In this document: positions 11,441 through 23,530 of the stretch, in pieces
Layout: each line of letters begins with the position of its first letter
Numbering within the stretch: position 1 is the first letter of the stretch
Assembly (NCBI RefSeq): GCF_051020765.1
Contig: NC_134930.1
Span: 11,594,001-11,658,000, forward strand
From: Lasioglossum baleicum
Taxonomy: Eukaryota; Arthropoda; Insecta; Hymenoptera; Halictidae
DNA length: 64,000 nt
Reading direction: 5' to 3'
Position numbers and translations under genes: made by a program
The notes under the pieces: generated by a model
What the model saw: only the letters and a program-made list of their open reading frames with translations
What the model was told of the DNA's origin: nothing
The model's database searches: none

Positions 11441-12731
11441 TACTATAAGTTAATATGAACTATTCGACATAGACATCGCCCAAGAATAAAGGTGTTTTCC
11501 TCGCTTAAATCAACCAGTGCTAAACAGTCACGTGAGATATACAGCAAAAAATACTTGTTTGTTTAAAAATGGATAACTATAAAACTAAACAATATAATTT
11601 AATGCAATAAAAAGCATTTTATAGCAGGCTTGTTAATAATTCTGCTCTTGCCCCGTTGCACATGAAACAATAGGTTTGAAAACATTTCCAACTCTAACTA
11701 AATTACGCTCTTGGCCCATTTTCGGGGAAAAGTGCGGAGTAGATGACATTTTGTGCAATATCCTATCAAAATGACAATTTTCAAGTAAAATTAGAATCCT
11801 ACGTAATATTAATTCACCAGTAATAACTGTGCAAAGCGTTTGATACCGACAGCTTTAAGTATTTACATACTAGACTGAAAATACATAAGATTAAAATCCA
11901 ACTTTACAAAAACCAGTCTGCACTTACCCCACCTTCACCATATTTATAGAAAAATTAAGTAGATGCAATTTAGAACTGCAGGAAAATTGAAAAAGTTTGA
12001 AGATATTAACCAATATTATTAAGGGAAGAAAAGTAACATTCTATTTGGTTGCTATTTCTTGCAACCGAAGCAGACAAGTTTTATTTCGCATCAAGATCCG
12101 CAGTACAGTCGTTACGCGGAAGGGCCATAACCGAGTTTGGACATTAGGCATGTGATACAATTAGTGTTAATCGATATAGTTGATTGTCTATTAATGTGTC
12201 GATCAAGCTTGGTTCCAGAGGTGATCAGGATTGTTGCCTATTAATGTTTTGGTCAAACTCTGATCCCGGCGAACAATCTGCAGTGTCGGTGGTGGCAGAA
12301 CATTCCCGTGTACCTCGAAATAAATTGCGGCCGCAAGCTCTCGGTACCCGACTCCCAAGCCGATGGATCGAAGTTAGAGGAGAAAAGTTTCGGCTAATCG
12401 GGTGAACTTCGCCCTGGCCGGAACTCGGCCGGATTTGACGCGAGAACGGGCCGGTCCGGGCCCTCTTTATGTGCCCGTTAACGTGTGAATATCGTTGGCA
12501 CGGATTGGATCGTGAAAACTTCCCCAGTTATCGTATACTTCGAACCGCCACGAATTTTTCGGGAAAAACAGCCGGTCGCCATCGTTTGCATACACTTATC
12601 CCCTTCATCTTAACGCGTAGCGGGTCGCGGCTAACTTGGATAATTCCATTGAATAGGGCGATAAGCGCGTGTCTCAAAGTTACTTGTTCCGGGTCTAACC
12701 CTCTGGGCCTCTTCGGTTACTTTGATTACTA
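11441..12731. other. Stretch without recognised gene; GC-richer part 12280-12730
   Basis: Frames of 73 and 87 codons lie in the GC-richer part and have no recognisable domain. Confidence 0.5.
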
Positions 12732-13505
12732 GACTGCGGATTTCATGCAGCTATGAGAAAAACTTCTAAGCGAAATTTAGTAATCCCTTGCACTGTAGCA
12801 GCGAGTCAGACTCGTAATTTCGAACAGTAGATTCTTTGTACTTTTAAATCTTGTACTTTCATTAACATTCAATCTACAATTCAGCAAAGTTCAATTGAAT
12901 TCAATTAGCACGTCAACTTTGGACGCTTGTATCTCGATAATAGGATAACTGTACCGATTAGTGATCTATAGTGCTTCGATCGTACTTTGTTTTAATATTA
13001 TTACTGATTCATCATGACATAATAATATGTGTCAGCATTTTGTGGAAGAACGATGTGTTCTGAATTTAAAAAAACACAAAACCTCTAATACAACATAAGA
13101 AAATACTAAACAATAAAATCAATAACATTTTGTACGTATGACTGCGGACGAAAAGGAGCCATGGCCTTATTCTTTCTTTTTATGAAGAATGTTTTTTCAA
13201 ATCCTGAGATTATAAAAATATGAGATTGGTTGACAATTTTGTTTGCCTCGCCAACAAGAATATATTCATATTGAATTTTACAAATTTATATATTCAGGGC
13301 AAAATATTTATTTTTACGTATTTTAATCTTCTTTGGGAAAAATACCGCAGTAAAACGTACACCCGCAGTAATAAGAACATTTACCCTATGTGTGTCACTA
13401 ATTAATGAAACTCAAATAAAATTCTATTTTGTTGTTGTAGATCTGTAGCCTTCCCCCCCCCACTAGAGAATACAATATAATCCTTCCTCTTCGAAAAAAA
13501 TTATC
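12732..13505 (+). repeat. Unnamed 0.8-kb dispersed repeat, copy 1
   Basis: The repeat starts GACTGCGGATTTCATGCAG and runs to CTCTTCGAAAAAAATTA. An inverted copy lies at 24420-25300. Matching blocks in order include CTTGCACT.TAGCA, GAGTCAGACTCGT, TTTCGAACAGTA, GTGCTTCGATCG, AATAATAT.TGT, GGAAGAACGATGTGTT, CCTCTAATAC, GCGGACGAAAA, ATGAAGAATGTTTTTTC, ATCCTGAGATTATAAAAA, GGGCAAAATAT and CATTTACCCTATGT. No coding frame is conserved between the copies that I can see. The first end belongs to the GACTGC family (type A). Confidence 0.75.
13452..13461 (+). repeat. C homopolymer tract
   Basis: A run of about ten C within the repeat; the second copy near 24465 lacks it. Confidence 0.8.
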
Positions 13506-13509
13506 AATA

Positions 13510-13600
13510 GATTGTGGATTTGATGGATTTATGGCAAAAATGAGTGGGTGCAATTTAAAACTGTAGAAAGGTTACAATTTACAACTGCTTTGCAACAATT
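13510..13600 (+). repeat. GACTGC-family repeat end, type A (diverged)
   Basis: GATTGTGGATTTGATGG is followed by TTTATGGCAAAAATGAGTGG and GTGCAATTTAAAACTGTAG. The latter match 63660-63685 closely. It abuts the end of the preceding 0.8-kb repeat. Confidence 0.55.
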
Positions 13601-13639
13601 TGTAACTGCTGCTAATGGGTTATTAATTATGTAATCGCA

Positions 13640-15780
13640 CAAGATCCCTCGCTAATTAAATGCACTTGGTTCGCAGGCATTAGAACGGTGGGCATTATTA
13701 AATCGAACCGCGCGGTATTAATTACGCCAGTTACGAAAAGGAGAATGCCTCGGCCAAATGATGTTTGTCAATTCGAAATTGTTATGGTTATAGCACACGT
13801 ATTTACACATGTATACATATAATATCGGCGCGTAACATATTCGGCCAATCAATCAGATTAACGGCTAATAGTACAAAGCGGGCACATCGTTTAGACGGCT
13901 GTGTGCGCGGAGGGGAATGAATTGTTCGATTTAATTAGGAATCGTTCGATTTGCTTTTGCGCGTAAAATCCAAAGTATCTTGAAGCATATTATTCGCGGT
14001 ACCGCCATGAATTTCGCGATCCAGTTCCCGTTACCGGATTCTTTCTTAAACGGTCGCGCCCGAATATTTCAAGGGAGTTAGCTGCACGCTGCGCCAACGC
14101 GAAACTTTGTTCTTTGAGCTTTTAATTCTTCCACGACGCGACGGTGGAATCTATTTGCCATGGTCGAAGTTGCCACGTTCCAGCGTTCGTGTACCGCGAG
14201 CAGAGTGCTCGATGATAAATCGAAAAACTTTCGCCGCGAGAATACCCTGGAATATTGAGCATTTGCATTACCCGGGGAATCTTCGCGCGTAGTCCTCGCG
14301 AGGAATGGATTTATATATAGCTCACGGAGGTTCGCATCGGACGCATAACATGGAATTCGCGTCTGCAAGTTCGAAATAATCCTTACCTTCTCTGAGAGAA
14401 TGCAAACACATAAAAGTGCTCTGTTCTCGATCGAACCTCGTCGGTGACTCACGCCCGAAAAATCCTCGCGAAGTTTTATCAACTCTTCGCGAAAGACATC
14501 TGTTGAATACGTTCCAGGTAACGCGATTAGACTGCATTCGTCGCAGTTTTGACGAACATGAGTCGGAGGAAAAATAGTAAAAACATTGCGATATTAAGGA
14601 AGGGAATAGGTGGGAGACAATTTTTTTATTTTGCATAGAAATCTGCAGTCGGCTAGGACGATTAACCCCTCATCTTAGGATTTATTCTACAGTCACATTA
14701 ATTAGAACACTCGATATTATAAGACAAGAGTTTTAAAAAATATCGTGTTTTGTTGTATTTAATTTTCTTAGCTTCAACTATGCACAGCATTGTGGTATTA
14801 TGATTTCCAAAAGTCTGAAGTTATAATTGATGCAAAACCTTTACTATTATTTGTCACAGATTTTGTTCAAAAGTAAATATTTTTAAGTTGATCTTTTTAG
14901 TAAAAACATCCTTCTCGATTCTTGTTTAAACCTGTGAGCTCATTGTTCAACTTACACAAATGTTTTCACATTCCAAACAAAAATTCGTGCAATAGAGAGT
15001 AAAGAAAAAATCGCTACTGGAAAGTCTGATCGTTATAACTTTTTAATGAATCAATTACGGGCTTTTCGGTAAAAAAAACATTTTAGTTCCATTTTTCCCT
15101 ATGGGAAAGTTTGTCCGGCAAACTGTGGGCGTCTTTCATAGTAATACCTAAATGAAACGGTGTAACAAAGAGGTGTAACGAAGAGCAACAGGACATCCTT
15201 TTGTAGGTGGCCGGGTGTACGACAGTCACGGTACATCCCAGCCTTAAGTGGCGATTGAAACTTGCGCCGCGGTTGCACGACAGCGTTATACAAATTGATA
15301 ACTACGCTAACTTCCCCGGGCAAACAAGCGTAGGATTTATGCCGTTCGGCAAGATGGAATTACCGTTGGGGGGGGGAGGGTGGAAATTGTCTACCGCTGG
15401 TGCGCGCGATAATAAAAATTGGTGTTCCGCTGAAAGAGCTGTAACTGCCCGGTAAATACCCGCCGTTCCATTATTTCCTCGGGAAATTCACTCTCGCCCG
15501 CGGTAATAACGCTATACCGGCTGAGTAAATATGAATCGAAATTCCGTGGAAAAATAATTGCGTAATAATTTCAGCTTAACTTTTCACTTTGCCGTGTCTG
15601 CGAGCCAGTAAATCGCCGGTTCCGATCTCCCGGCGTCAGTCGGGCCCGTTAACAAAACGGTATAGAGAACGGTTTAAGCAACGTTCTGACACAGTCGAAG
15701 ATAAATAAAATCCTATTCGTACTTCACGCTTTTGCGTGCTTCAGCAAGTATTTCATATAAAACTCACCATGTTTCTTGGG
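13640..15780. other. Stretch with GC-richer islands, no supported gene
   Basis: Islands lie at about 13700-14540 and 15110-15680. The frame 14078-14482 (minus, 134 codons) overlaps other frames on both strands and has no domain. A G-rich tract lies near 15370. A type B GACTGC end on the minus strand is at about 14615-14650 (CTGCAGTC preceded by TTTTGCATAGAAAT). Confidence 0.45.
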
Positions 15781-15791
15781 GAACATCTTAA

Positions 15792-16026
15792 CCCTTATGT
15801 AGCCAACGAAAATGTATATATTATTTACATGTTTTAAAAAATCTTTTATATTTAAAATATTTGCACAAATTCTCCTTTTAAGAGTACATAATATAATAGC
15901 GAGCAAAGAATGGAGAAAGAATGGACATTCAGAGAAATTTTGTAATATTTTTAGAGGAACATTAACAAGTTGTTGAAAGAAACGCAATAAATGGGTTACT
16001 CGGCTACCCGGTTGGCTACACAAGGG
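15792..16026. mobile_element. piggyBac-like MITE with TTAA target sites
   Basis: The ends CCCTTATGTAGCCAAC and the complementary GTTGGCTACACAAGGG form terminal inverted repeats. Both are flanked by TTAA (15788-15791 and 16027-16030), the target duplication characteristic of the piggyBac superfamily. The interior of about 200 bp is AT-rich and non-coding, although a minus-strand frame (15724-16023) runs across it by chance. Confidence 0.8.
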
Positions 16027-16035
16027 TTAAGCAAT

Positions 16036-16202
16036 GTCCACACTGAAGCAACAACGAGCAACTTTAAGTTGATGTTGCATATATCCCTTTACCACTCTTT
16101 TACCACTTAAATAGAACCACTTTAGAACTTACCACTTTAATAGAAGAACAAGAAGGTGACAAGAGGCAACAAAAAGTCGCTCTTTGTTGCCTACGTCAGG
16201 AC
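16036..16202. mobile_element. MITE of 167 bp beginning GTCC
   Basis: The left end GTCCACACTGAAGCAACAA pairs with the right end, whose complement reads GTCCTGACGTAGGCAACAA. The match continues over about 40 bp (GAGCAACTTTAAGTTG against GAGCGACTTTTTGTTG). It lies 5 bp from the end of the piggyBac-like MITE. No target duplication is convincing. The superfamily is unassigned. Confidence 0.6.
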
Positions 16203-16329
16203 AAAGCTTCTTTAGACACCGAGATTTTAAGATGACCTCCGTGTTGTCCATTACGAGACGAGTTCATTTACTTTGTTAACCTCTTGAGTGACTACAACGC
16301 ATACTAATCACAGTACAAACAATAAAACA

Positions 16330-16620
16330 AGCCACCTAAAAGGTTAAGGCGTTGCAGAGCCATTCTTGTTCGACTTTTCACCCAGACCATTTGATGTTTT
16401 GACTAAAGACTGATAGCTCACCCAGCAGTATTTCATTACACCATCAATCGATAAGTAACTAGCTTGTTTATAATATATATAGTTATCGCATCATGTACCA
16501 TCTGCGATAAACGTGACCCAAATGGAAAGTTCAACGTGTATTATTAGGGAGGTTCGCATGGCACAGAACGTGTTAGACGTTCTTGGAATTGTTCAACAGT
16601 GCTTTTAGTCAAAAGGACGA
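16330..16620. repeat. Fragment related to the core of the 0.8-1.36 kb foldback unit
   Basis: Shared blocks include TTGTTCGACTTTTCACCCAG.CCATTTG (compare 966-990) and GGAAAGTTCA.CGTGT with CAGAACGTGTTA (compare 1133-1180). No terminal repeats are visible. Confidence 0.5.
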
Positions 16621-16639
16621 CATTGGCCATTAATACAAG

Positions 16640-17090
16640 GGTTAAGTTATCTATAGTTAAACATATATGTCAGAAGCGAGCCGACAACTATTTTGACTCT
16701 CCATGTTATCGATTTTCGATACAGTCGATAATTTAGAAGACATTTGAGAAAAACGATTTTATGAGCATTTACTTAATTATTTTAATGTTAAAGATCCAAA
16801 CTTTGCACAGACTTTTGAACTGAAAACTTCTGTAGGCGCACCACGTACACATTTACTGGGAAGTGAATCAGTTTGATCCGTCACGCTCCGAGGTGAAACG
16901 CTATTCGGGTAAACTCAGAGGAGCCAACAGACAGGTGTGCAATCACCATAGAAGTTTTCACTTCGGTCGTGCGGTCTTATACGCATAGTATTGGTCTGTC
17001 TTTTTGTTAATTAATTGAAACAAACCTGGGAGGGTAAAGTGAAAAAATTCAAATGTCGCAAATAAGAGCCACCCTACTGTACATACCTAG
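16640..17090. repeat. Dispersed repeat, copy 2 (partner of 5.94-6.55 kb)
   Basis: The alignment with copy 1 runs from about 16720 to 17085, ending at AATAAGAGCCACC. It is interrupted by an insertion of about 180 bp between CACAGACTTTT and the resumption CTTTTTGTTAATT. Confidence 0.6.
16817..16996. mobile_element. Small DNA element inserted in the dispersed repeat
   Basis: This segment is absent from the corresponding place in copy 1 (near 6470). Near its margins are inverted copies of GAAAACTTCTGTAGGCGC (16822) and the complement GCAATCACCATAGAAGTTTTC (16939-16959). A run close to CAGACTTTT occurs on both sides and may be the target duplication, but it is imperfect, so the exact ends are uncertain. 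Confidence 0.5.
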
Positions 17091-17212
17091 GCAGGATCAT
17101 AAAATATCGACGTGAAATTCGATCGAGGGAAATTCGAATACGGATGTGGCGCTTTTCGACGCGATCTATGCAAATATCTCAGACGCGAATGGCCGATAGA
17201 TCGGCGATGATA

Positions 17213-17238
17213 CGCATAGATAAGATCTTATCTATGCG
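17213..17238. promoter_or_regulatory. 26-bp perfect palindrome with overlapping GATA-type sites
   Basis: The core AGATAAGATCTTATCT is extended by CGCAT at one side and its complement ATGCG at the other, giving perfect symmetry over 26 bases. AGATAAG is the consensus bound by GATA-family zinc-finger proteins, and here it occurs once on each strand, overlapping at GATC. Function is inferred only; no gene is known beside it. Confidence 0.4.
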
Positions 17239-18491
17239 ATTATTTGCGCTGCTGTGAAAATACTGAGCCTTTCGGAAGCTCCACTCGTATTGAAAGTGCA
17301 GGCTCGCGAATTAGGATGATTTCGGGATCAGTCGTGTGGCGGCTGCGTTTACTTATTCGTCGAGGGAATCTTGAACTGGAATTATCGGATGGGGCTCTCG
17401 AAATGGCTTTCGGCGAAGTTGCTCCTAAGTAAGTAGCTTCGGTAAATGCAGCTAATATGGAAGAGCTCGTGATGGGTGGCCGAATTTAATTTATTAATCC
17501 AACTTATTCTATGTCTGTATAATCAAGTGTGTTATATAAATAAATCAGTTTCGGAGATGTCTGATCAGAACAGTGGAAAATGGTCGTGGTAATACAGTTT
17601 GAAAACATTCGAATTTTATTCCAAGTTTGCCGTGCATACATCTGCCCTTCGCTATTTTTTAATTAAATAATTGTATCTTTATGCGAAATGAACATTGTCC
17701 ATGTGGGTTATAGAAGATGGGAATTAAACAGAAATTGACTTCTTTCTTCATTAATATTAATGTATTTGAGTAACACAGCTGCGTTCTTGCAGATAGATTT
17801 CAATTTTAATATCTCTATGTATTCGTTTCGACTTATTAAAATCATTAATGGAAGAAAGAAATGTCTATTTAGCTCCTGTTTGTACAAATTCAGATTCCTA
17901 ATTAACGACTGCATAATAAAATATACCTTGATAAACTATACATACTATTGTCTTGATAATAATAACGAAAGTTCGTCGATGAACATAACGTTCGAACTAG
18001 TCCCCGGAACGATCAGGATGAACATATTAAATTGCGTGGACGTGAACGGGTACATGATCTCGAAATTAGCGCCAGTGCATTAGTCTCTGCTAATTGGACT
18101 TTACCGAAGAGCATATACAGAGTTGTCCCCGGCGTCCGGCTGATTTGTTACTAACCCGTTGACCCACGAGAACTTCGGGGACAATAAATTGAATGAACGC
18201 GGACAATATTCGCGAGTCCAGCCTGGCCGGTCGTAAAACTTGATCGAGTCGGTGACCGTAAACAAAAACTTTTCTATTTACTGGTGAATCGGGGAATTTT
18301 ATCTATATGATACGTTATGGCGTAACGCTGGAAACGAGGAACGAGGATCCCTCTAAATCTGAGCGTACGATTTATGCTACCCCGTGTCTGAAATCTTGTA
18401 CCTTACCGAGCTGCAGGTGGGGGGAATTTATTCCTCTTTCGAGAACTTTCCAGCTTTCGGTGATTAAGCCGTCGCTTTGTAATTAGTATTA
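17239..18491. other. Stretch without recognised features
   Basis: A plus-strand frame of 107 codons (17760-18083) is AT-rich at its start and has no domain. Nothing else is supported. Confidence 0.45.
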
Positions 18492-19078
18492 TCTCTATAT
18501 GTATATAAAAATGCAGTGCTGACTCATTCACTGATCAACGCCCAGGCTAAACCCTTGGACCTAGAAAGCTGAAATTTTGCACAGAGGTTTCCTTTATGAT
18601 CTATAGAAGGGATAAGAAAGGATATTTCGAAATTCAACCTCCAAGGGGGTGAAAAGGGGTTGCAACGTTTGCATAAGGAATATTTTGTTCGTGGTCGGAT
18701 TTACTTCATACGTGGTCTTAATGCTCTTTGATATAATTAATCAAACACCTGTTTCGGCATTTCAAAAAATTCAACCTCCGAGGGGGTGAAAATTGGTTGC
18801 AACGTTTGTATGAGAAATATTTTGTTCGTGGTCGGATTTGCTTGAAACTTGGTCTTAATGCTCTTTGATATAATTAATCAAACACCTGTTTCGTCATTTT
18901 AAAAAATTGATCCCCTAAGGGGGTGAAAAGGGGTTTTGAAATCTAAGATGTCGGCATGACATAAAATTGAAACTCTATAGGGTTGAATGGGGGTTAAAAG
19001 GTTTTATGGAGAAACAATATCAATTTCCGAGGGCATTAAACGGTTTTCTGTGCGAGCGAAGCCGCGGGCAAAATCTAG
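18492..19078 (+). mobile_element. Helitron-like non-autonomous element
   Basis: The left end begins TCTCTATATGTATATAAAAA just after an A. The right end is GCGAAGCCGCGGGC (a GC-rich, hairpin-capable stretch) followed by AAAATCTAG and a T. Start TC, end CTAG and insertion between A and T are the rules for Helitrons. The closing motif resembles that of common insect Helitrons, from memory. The interior holds a 137-bp tandem repeat. There is no Rep/helicase coding sequence and no terminal inverted repeats, also as expected. Confidence 0.65.
18631..18935 (+). repeat. 137-bp tandem repeat inside the Helitron-like element
   Basis: Units start at AATTCAACCTCC (18631), AATTCAACCTCC (18768) and AATTGATCCCCT (18905), an exact 137-bp spacing each time. 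The first two are full and about 90 percent alike (GGGGGTGAAAA, GGTTGCAACGTTTG, GTTCGTGGTCGGATTT, CTCTTTGATATAATTAATC). The third is cut short. Confidence 0.85.
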
Positions 19079-19131
19079 TCAGTTTTATAACTATTTAGCC
19101 TGCGGTCAGCCTAATTATTTAGGCTGCGGAT

Positions 19132-19319
19132 GTTTATGCAATTTGTAATTTTTGTAGACGAATTTTAAGAGAAACTCGAATCAAATAAAATCATATTTTC
19201 TGCGGTAGTAGCCTTTTTAGATCTAAAATGAATTGAAATCGTACTAAATTCTGTCGTATTTTATCCCCTAGCATTTTTGAAAATTTCCGAAAGCCATAAT
19301 TGCATAAAGATCCACAGTC
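19132..19319. mobile_element. GACTGC-family MITE-like element, 188 bp
   Basis: The left end GGCTGCGGATGTTTATGCA and the right end TGCATAAAGATCCACAGTC are inverted relative to each other. The interior is AT-rich and non-coding. The size agrees with the copies at 19757 and 34461. Confidence 0.65.
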
Positions 19320-19756
19320 TAGTTATAATATTCATATGTCTGTGCGGATTACAATGATGCGGATTTTTTATATAAAGATTGCAACAGCAAAATTGTTGTA
19401 ATTTGTCATTATTTAATAATTCACTGTGAGATGTGTTTTATCACTTCAGTAATTAGAAAATAAATCTGAAATAGGTCATTGTAGACCGTCGTCTAGGTCG
19501 TCTGGTGTTTCTAGTGTTAAACAAGCGGAGTTCTGTTCTCGTGAAACATTATGAGATGAGAAATACTTATGCACGGTGCCCAGTAACGAGGATGGTAATT
19601 ATACAAAAATATAAGACGCAGGAAGATTGCGTGAAACTCGTGCGATACATCTGGAATTTTTATTAACGTTGTATATGAAATGCGTAGGATTACGTCAATG
19701 TTAGAAATTGTGTCTTTAGCCAGTGTTGTACTGCATATTATTAATTGTCTTAATTG

Positions 19757-19950
19757 GACTGCAGATTTTATTTATGTATTTACAGAAAGAACGAATTGAT
19801 CAAATAGAAAGCAGTAAACACTCGTTTAAAGAATTTACATATACTGTTATGTTATTTTCAGCTTTTTACTATTATTGAGAAAAGAAATAAATGTCTATTT
19901 AGCTTGAAAATATTGCAGACAATTTTTATTTCACATAAAAATCCACAGTC
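19757..19950. mobile_element. GACTGC-family MITE-like element, 194 bp
   Basis: GACTGCAGATTTTATTTATG at the left faces CACATAAAAATCCACAGTC at the right. The left subterminal part is type A. The right is type B (ATTTTTATTTCACATAAAAA on the plus strand). It is one of the best-defined copies. Confidence 0.7.
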
Positions 19951-19959
19951 TGGTCATAA

Positions 19960-22900
19960 GAAATAAAAAATATCAATTTTTGACGCATCTATATGAGATA
20001 ACTTAATTCTTTGCGGTCCTATGCCTAAATTCGGTTAAAACAAATTTCACGTGGTAGCCTTCTGCACGGTACTGTACCTATAAAAATAATAATGAAACTA
20101 GATGATTGTGTAGAAAGTTCTGACGCAAAAGAGAGGAACACGTTGGGTCACGAAGGGTTAAACAACGCTCTCGCGATCGCCGGGGCCGTTTCCTCGCAAT
20201 TAATGTCTCGCCGCTAATGGTTTAACGCCATTGTGAGCCTCGTTTCGAGAAATCCACGGAATTTCCATTATAAATCGTCGGTCGCCGTGGGCCGGGCCGT
20301 AGTCAGCGAAAAAGATAGATGGCCAGCGCCACGAAAGACGGTGTAGGTGGAGTTTCGCCGAGATTCGGTCCGGAAGAGATCTAATGTTACGATCCTCTCC
20401 TTCGATGGGCACTGGCTTCGAGCCCGCTGCCGCCCCGTTTCGACCGGAAACGTCCTTGCTCATCCTCCTCCCCAACTTCTCCACCCCCCGCAGGACACGT
20501 ACTGGAAAACTGGTGCCGATTTCCGGCTGGCGAGTTCTCGAATCCTCACGAGCCGGTAAAACTGCGAAACCGTAAAACCGCGCGAGTCCCAGGCCGCCGC
20601 GCCGCGCCACGCCGCCACACGGGAAAGGGAATAATGTATTTCCGCGTATTCCGTATATCCAGGAACAGATTGCAGTATCCAGCAAGCGCCCTGAATTTTT
20701 TATAAAATAAGAAAACTCGGCCCGTAGCAGCCCGGTTGCTTACCCGACCGCTTCCGCCCCACAGTTGCTACATTTTAATGGGCGCTCGGGATACGAATCT
20801 TAATTTCCCGCGAACGGAATCCAACGGTGCCTCTGCTACCAGTAAGTACGATATAAATCTTCCGAGTGGCTCATGAGCCAGACATATATCCGTGAACGTT
20901 ACTCAATTATTGAGAGGGTACAGCACGATAATTGACTTTCTTTTATCGTTAACCGGAGCACAATATTTTAGCTGTTTTGCCAGCGGCCTCGCTGAACTAT
21001 GGGATTTTGCACAATTGTTTCTATAATTAATTTTTTCGAAATATTATTTGCAGTCTTTAGAAACCAAAGATTAATGGTCTCCGAAATTTTATATGTCATA
21101 GATTTTCTCTACATTAAAATCAAAATTTTCTGCATCAATTACAAGGTACAGAAACCAAATGTTTGTTTCTTTCTTTAATCATTTTAATCACTTAATGACT
21201 GTACGTATTATGGAAACATCCGTCTCCAGGTATGTGTGATACTATAACATGACCTTCCAACAATCTTGAAACCCGAAAATAAAGGTTTAAAAATAATAAC
21301 ACCCGTAAATCTGTAGAAAATATTTTTTACCACAAAAATCATTCAAATAAATTGATCATGGTCACGCACGAGTATTTAATGTTTTATTAGGTGTTAAAAA
21401 CTGGTTAAAATCTGAATGTTCTTTGCTAAAAGTATTTTGAAACGTGTAAAAATTTGTATAATCGAAACAACAAATTTGACAAATTTTTAACAGTTTTACG
21501 GTAATTAAAACATACAGCGAAATATCTCCAGGGCCTATTTAATACCAAACTAGCAAGTTAATTAATTAATGTCCGTAAATTGTGCGGAATTTCCGTTTCC
21601 TTGTTTTTAATATGCGGAATTTGGCTCGTGCACGTGAACTTTTGTGACTGGCTGTACAACAAAGTTTCGAGCAGAAGTTCGCAGTTATGTATTATGGAAG
21701 TTATAACGCTGAACATGCCTGCCAATGAGTGCACAGTTGAATAATGGACTCGGAAGGCAAATCATGAGGGTAACGCCGATAAAATAGAACTATAACGTAC
21801 GAACAATGGTATTACATAACCATAATGATCGTAGGAATTATGTGAAATCTATTAACTACGTCGGAGGTGGTTATATCAAACCATAGGAACTCGTAGTAGA
21901 CGCCAAGAAAGAAATAAATGAAGAAGAATGTGCGTGCCACGTTAAAAAATGGCTGCAGACATTTAAGCGACTGCGCTGACAAAAGAGGTTAAAGCAGAGA
22001 ATGAAAGAATGAAAAGGAAAAGGGCGAACAAAATTTCACGGCAGAAGCTGTTCTACATGGATCCAGAATCCTGCGAAAGAAATACCTGTACATTTTTCAA
22101 GTCCCGTATCAGAGGAGACCTGCTCGAAACTTACAAATTTCTGCATTTTGAAATTCAGTTCGCAAAATAACTGTGGAACGAATAAACGCATTTTATATTC
22201 TAACACTTTTAAAAATGTTTTTCAAGAATTTCCACGTTTCAGAGTATTACGCAAATATGGCTGAATAGTGGAATTAATTCTAAACCTCGTGATTTCATTC
22301 GAGAATGCTTTAATAATCAAATCTACGTTATATGTAATAATTTATTGAAGATTAAATGGTGCACAGAGCTGCTTATATTCAATAATTCACTGACGATTAA
22401 TCAGTTTATGTTTCGTGAACGTTGTGGTAATGTTTCGGAATCCCAAAAGAACGAAAGACTGTTTCAATTTGTATCTCTATAACGTTTGTGTTTATTCCTG
22501 ATAATTGTTTGAAATGTTCACTACGATTCTGACTCGATATCACGAGGTAAAAAGCTAAATCTTCGTTCTACCTACATGTCTGTCGTTTGATATTTTTAAA
22601 CATACTGCTTTAATAAATTGTTGCACACTGTAAGAACAGAAATTTACTAAAAGAATAAAGATGTCGATAATAAATATTTACATGCAGTATATTTATGTTA
22701 AAATATCATAAGAAACAATTAACAATCTACACGTTTGTCGTTTCTTAAACGTACTGCTCCAACTCATTTCTGCACCGAATAATCAGAGTAGCGTACGAAA
22801 AGAATAATTTATAAAATACTAGATATACATAACAAACTTTTTAACATACTGCTCCAATCCATTTGTGCGCGGATTAATCAGAATCACGTATTGTACGAGA

Positions 22901-23480
22901 AGAATGAAAAATGAAGAATGAAGAATGAAGATTTTAAAAGGACAAATCTGCATGCAATACAATTTTGGCGACATCATATGAAACAGTTAGCGGAGTTTGC
23001 AAAGCATTTATTAAACGTCGACCATTTTAAAATCTCGAACAGATGTTCCTATACTCGAGGACAGCAGGTTCTGCAAAAAAACGGGGAAAGCCCGGTGGAT
23101 CCGACGGTATTCAACCGAGAAATGTTTCATCAGTGTCAACGGCAAGATTCCCGGGAAGTTGAGAAATCAGGAGCAGAATACCGCAACGATAAATCTGTCC
23201 GACGGCGATTTCTCGGCGGCGTTTTCATTGTATCGGGATTCGTCCGCAAATCCGACGTAGATTTATTCGGATCGCTGACTGGTGGCTTCGTATTGGTTGC
23301 GACGCTACTCGACTCGATGCCACTCGCAGCGTGTCGTCTGTGAGACAAAAATGGAAAAATCGATTTTCTTGTTGGTACCCGGAAACTCGGCAGTCGTGAC
23401 AGAAAACGCTCGGTATAATCGAGACGAACATTAAGAAACGATTGCGCGAGCCTCAATCCTGTTAACGATGATCATAACTG
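19960..23480. other. Long stretch without recognised gene; GC-rich island 20150-20850
   Basis: It contains the longest open frame in the window (20200-20685, minus, 161 codons). That peptide is rich in R, G and P with no domain, and plus-strand frames of 63-70 codons overlap it, so it is taken as chance in GC-rich DNA. The 22918-23343 frame (141 codons) is likewise opposed by two minus-strand frames. Confidence 0.45.
22590..22905 (+). repeat. Three diverged copies of a short repeat
   Basis: TTTTTAAACATACTGC (22595), TTCTTAAACGTACTGC (about 22742) and CTTTTTAACATACTGC (about 22836) are each followed by AT-rich sequence with GCAC or GCGC and an AAAAGAAT-like end. Spacing is irregular (about 146 and 95 bp), so this is an old, decayed tandem array. 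Confidence 0.45.
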
Positions 23481-23530
23481 GACTGCGGATTTTGTGCATT
23501 TATGACAATAATTAGTAAAAAAGCAAAAGC
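23481..23530 (+). repeat. GACTGC-family repeat end, type A
   Basis: GACTGCGGATTTTGTGCATT is followed by TATGACAATAATTAGTAAAAA. No partner end was identified. Confidence 0.55.

Noticed and set aside
20200..20685. Longest open frame (161 codons, minus strand) as a host gene
   Set aside because: It lies in GC-rich DNA where stops are rare, has frames on the other strand over the same bases, a low-complexity R/G/P-rich peptide and no recognisable domain.
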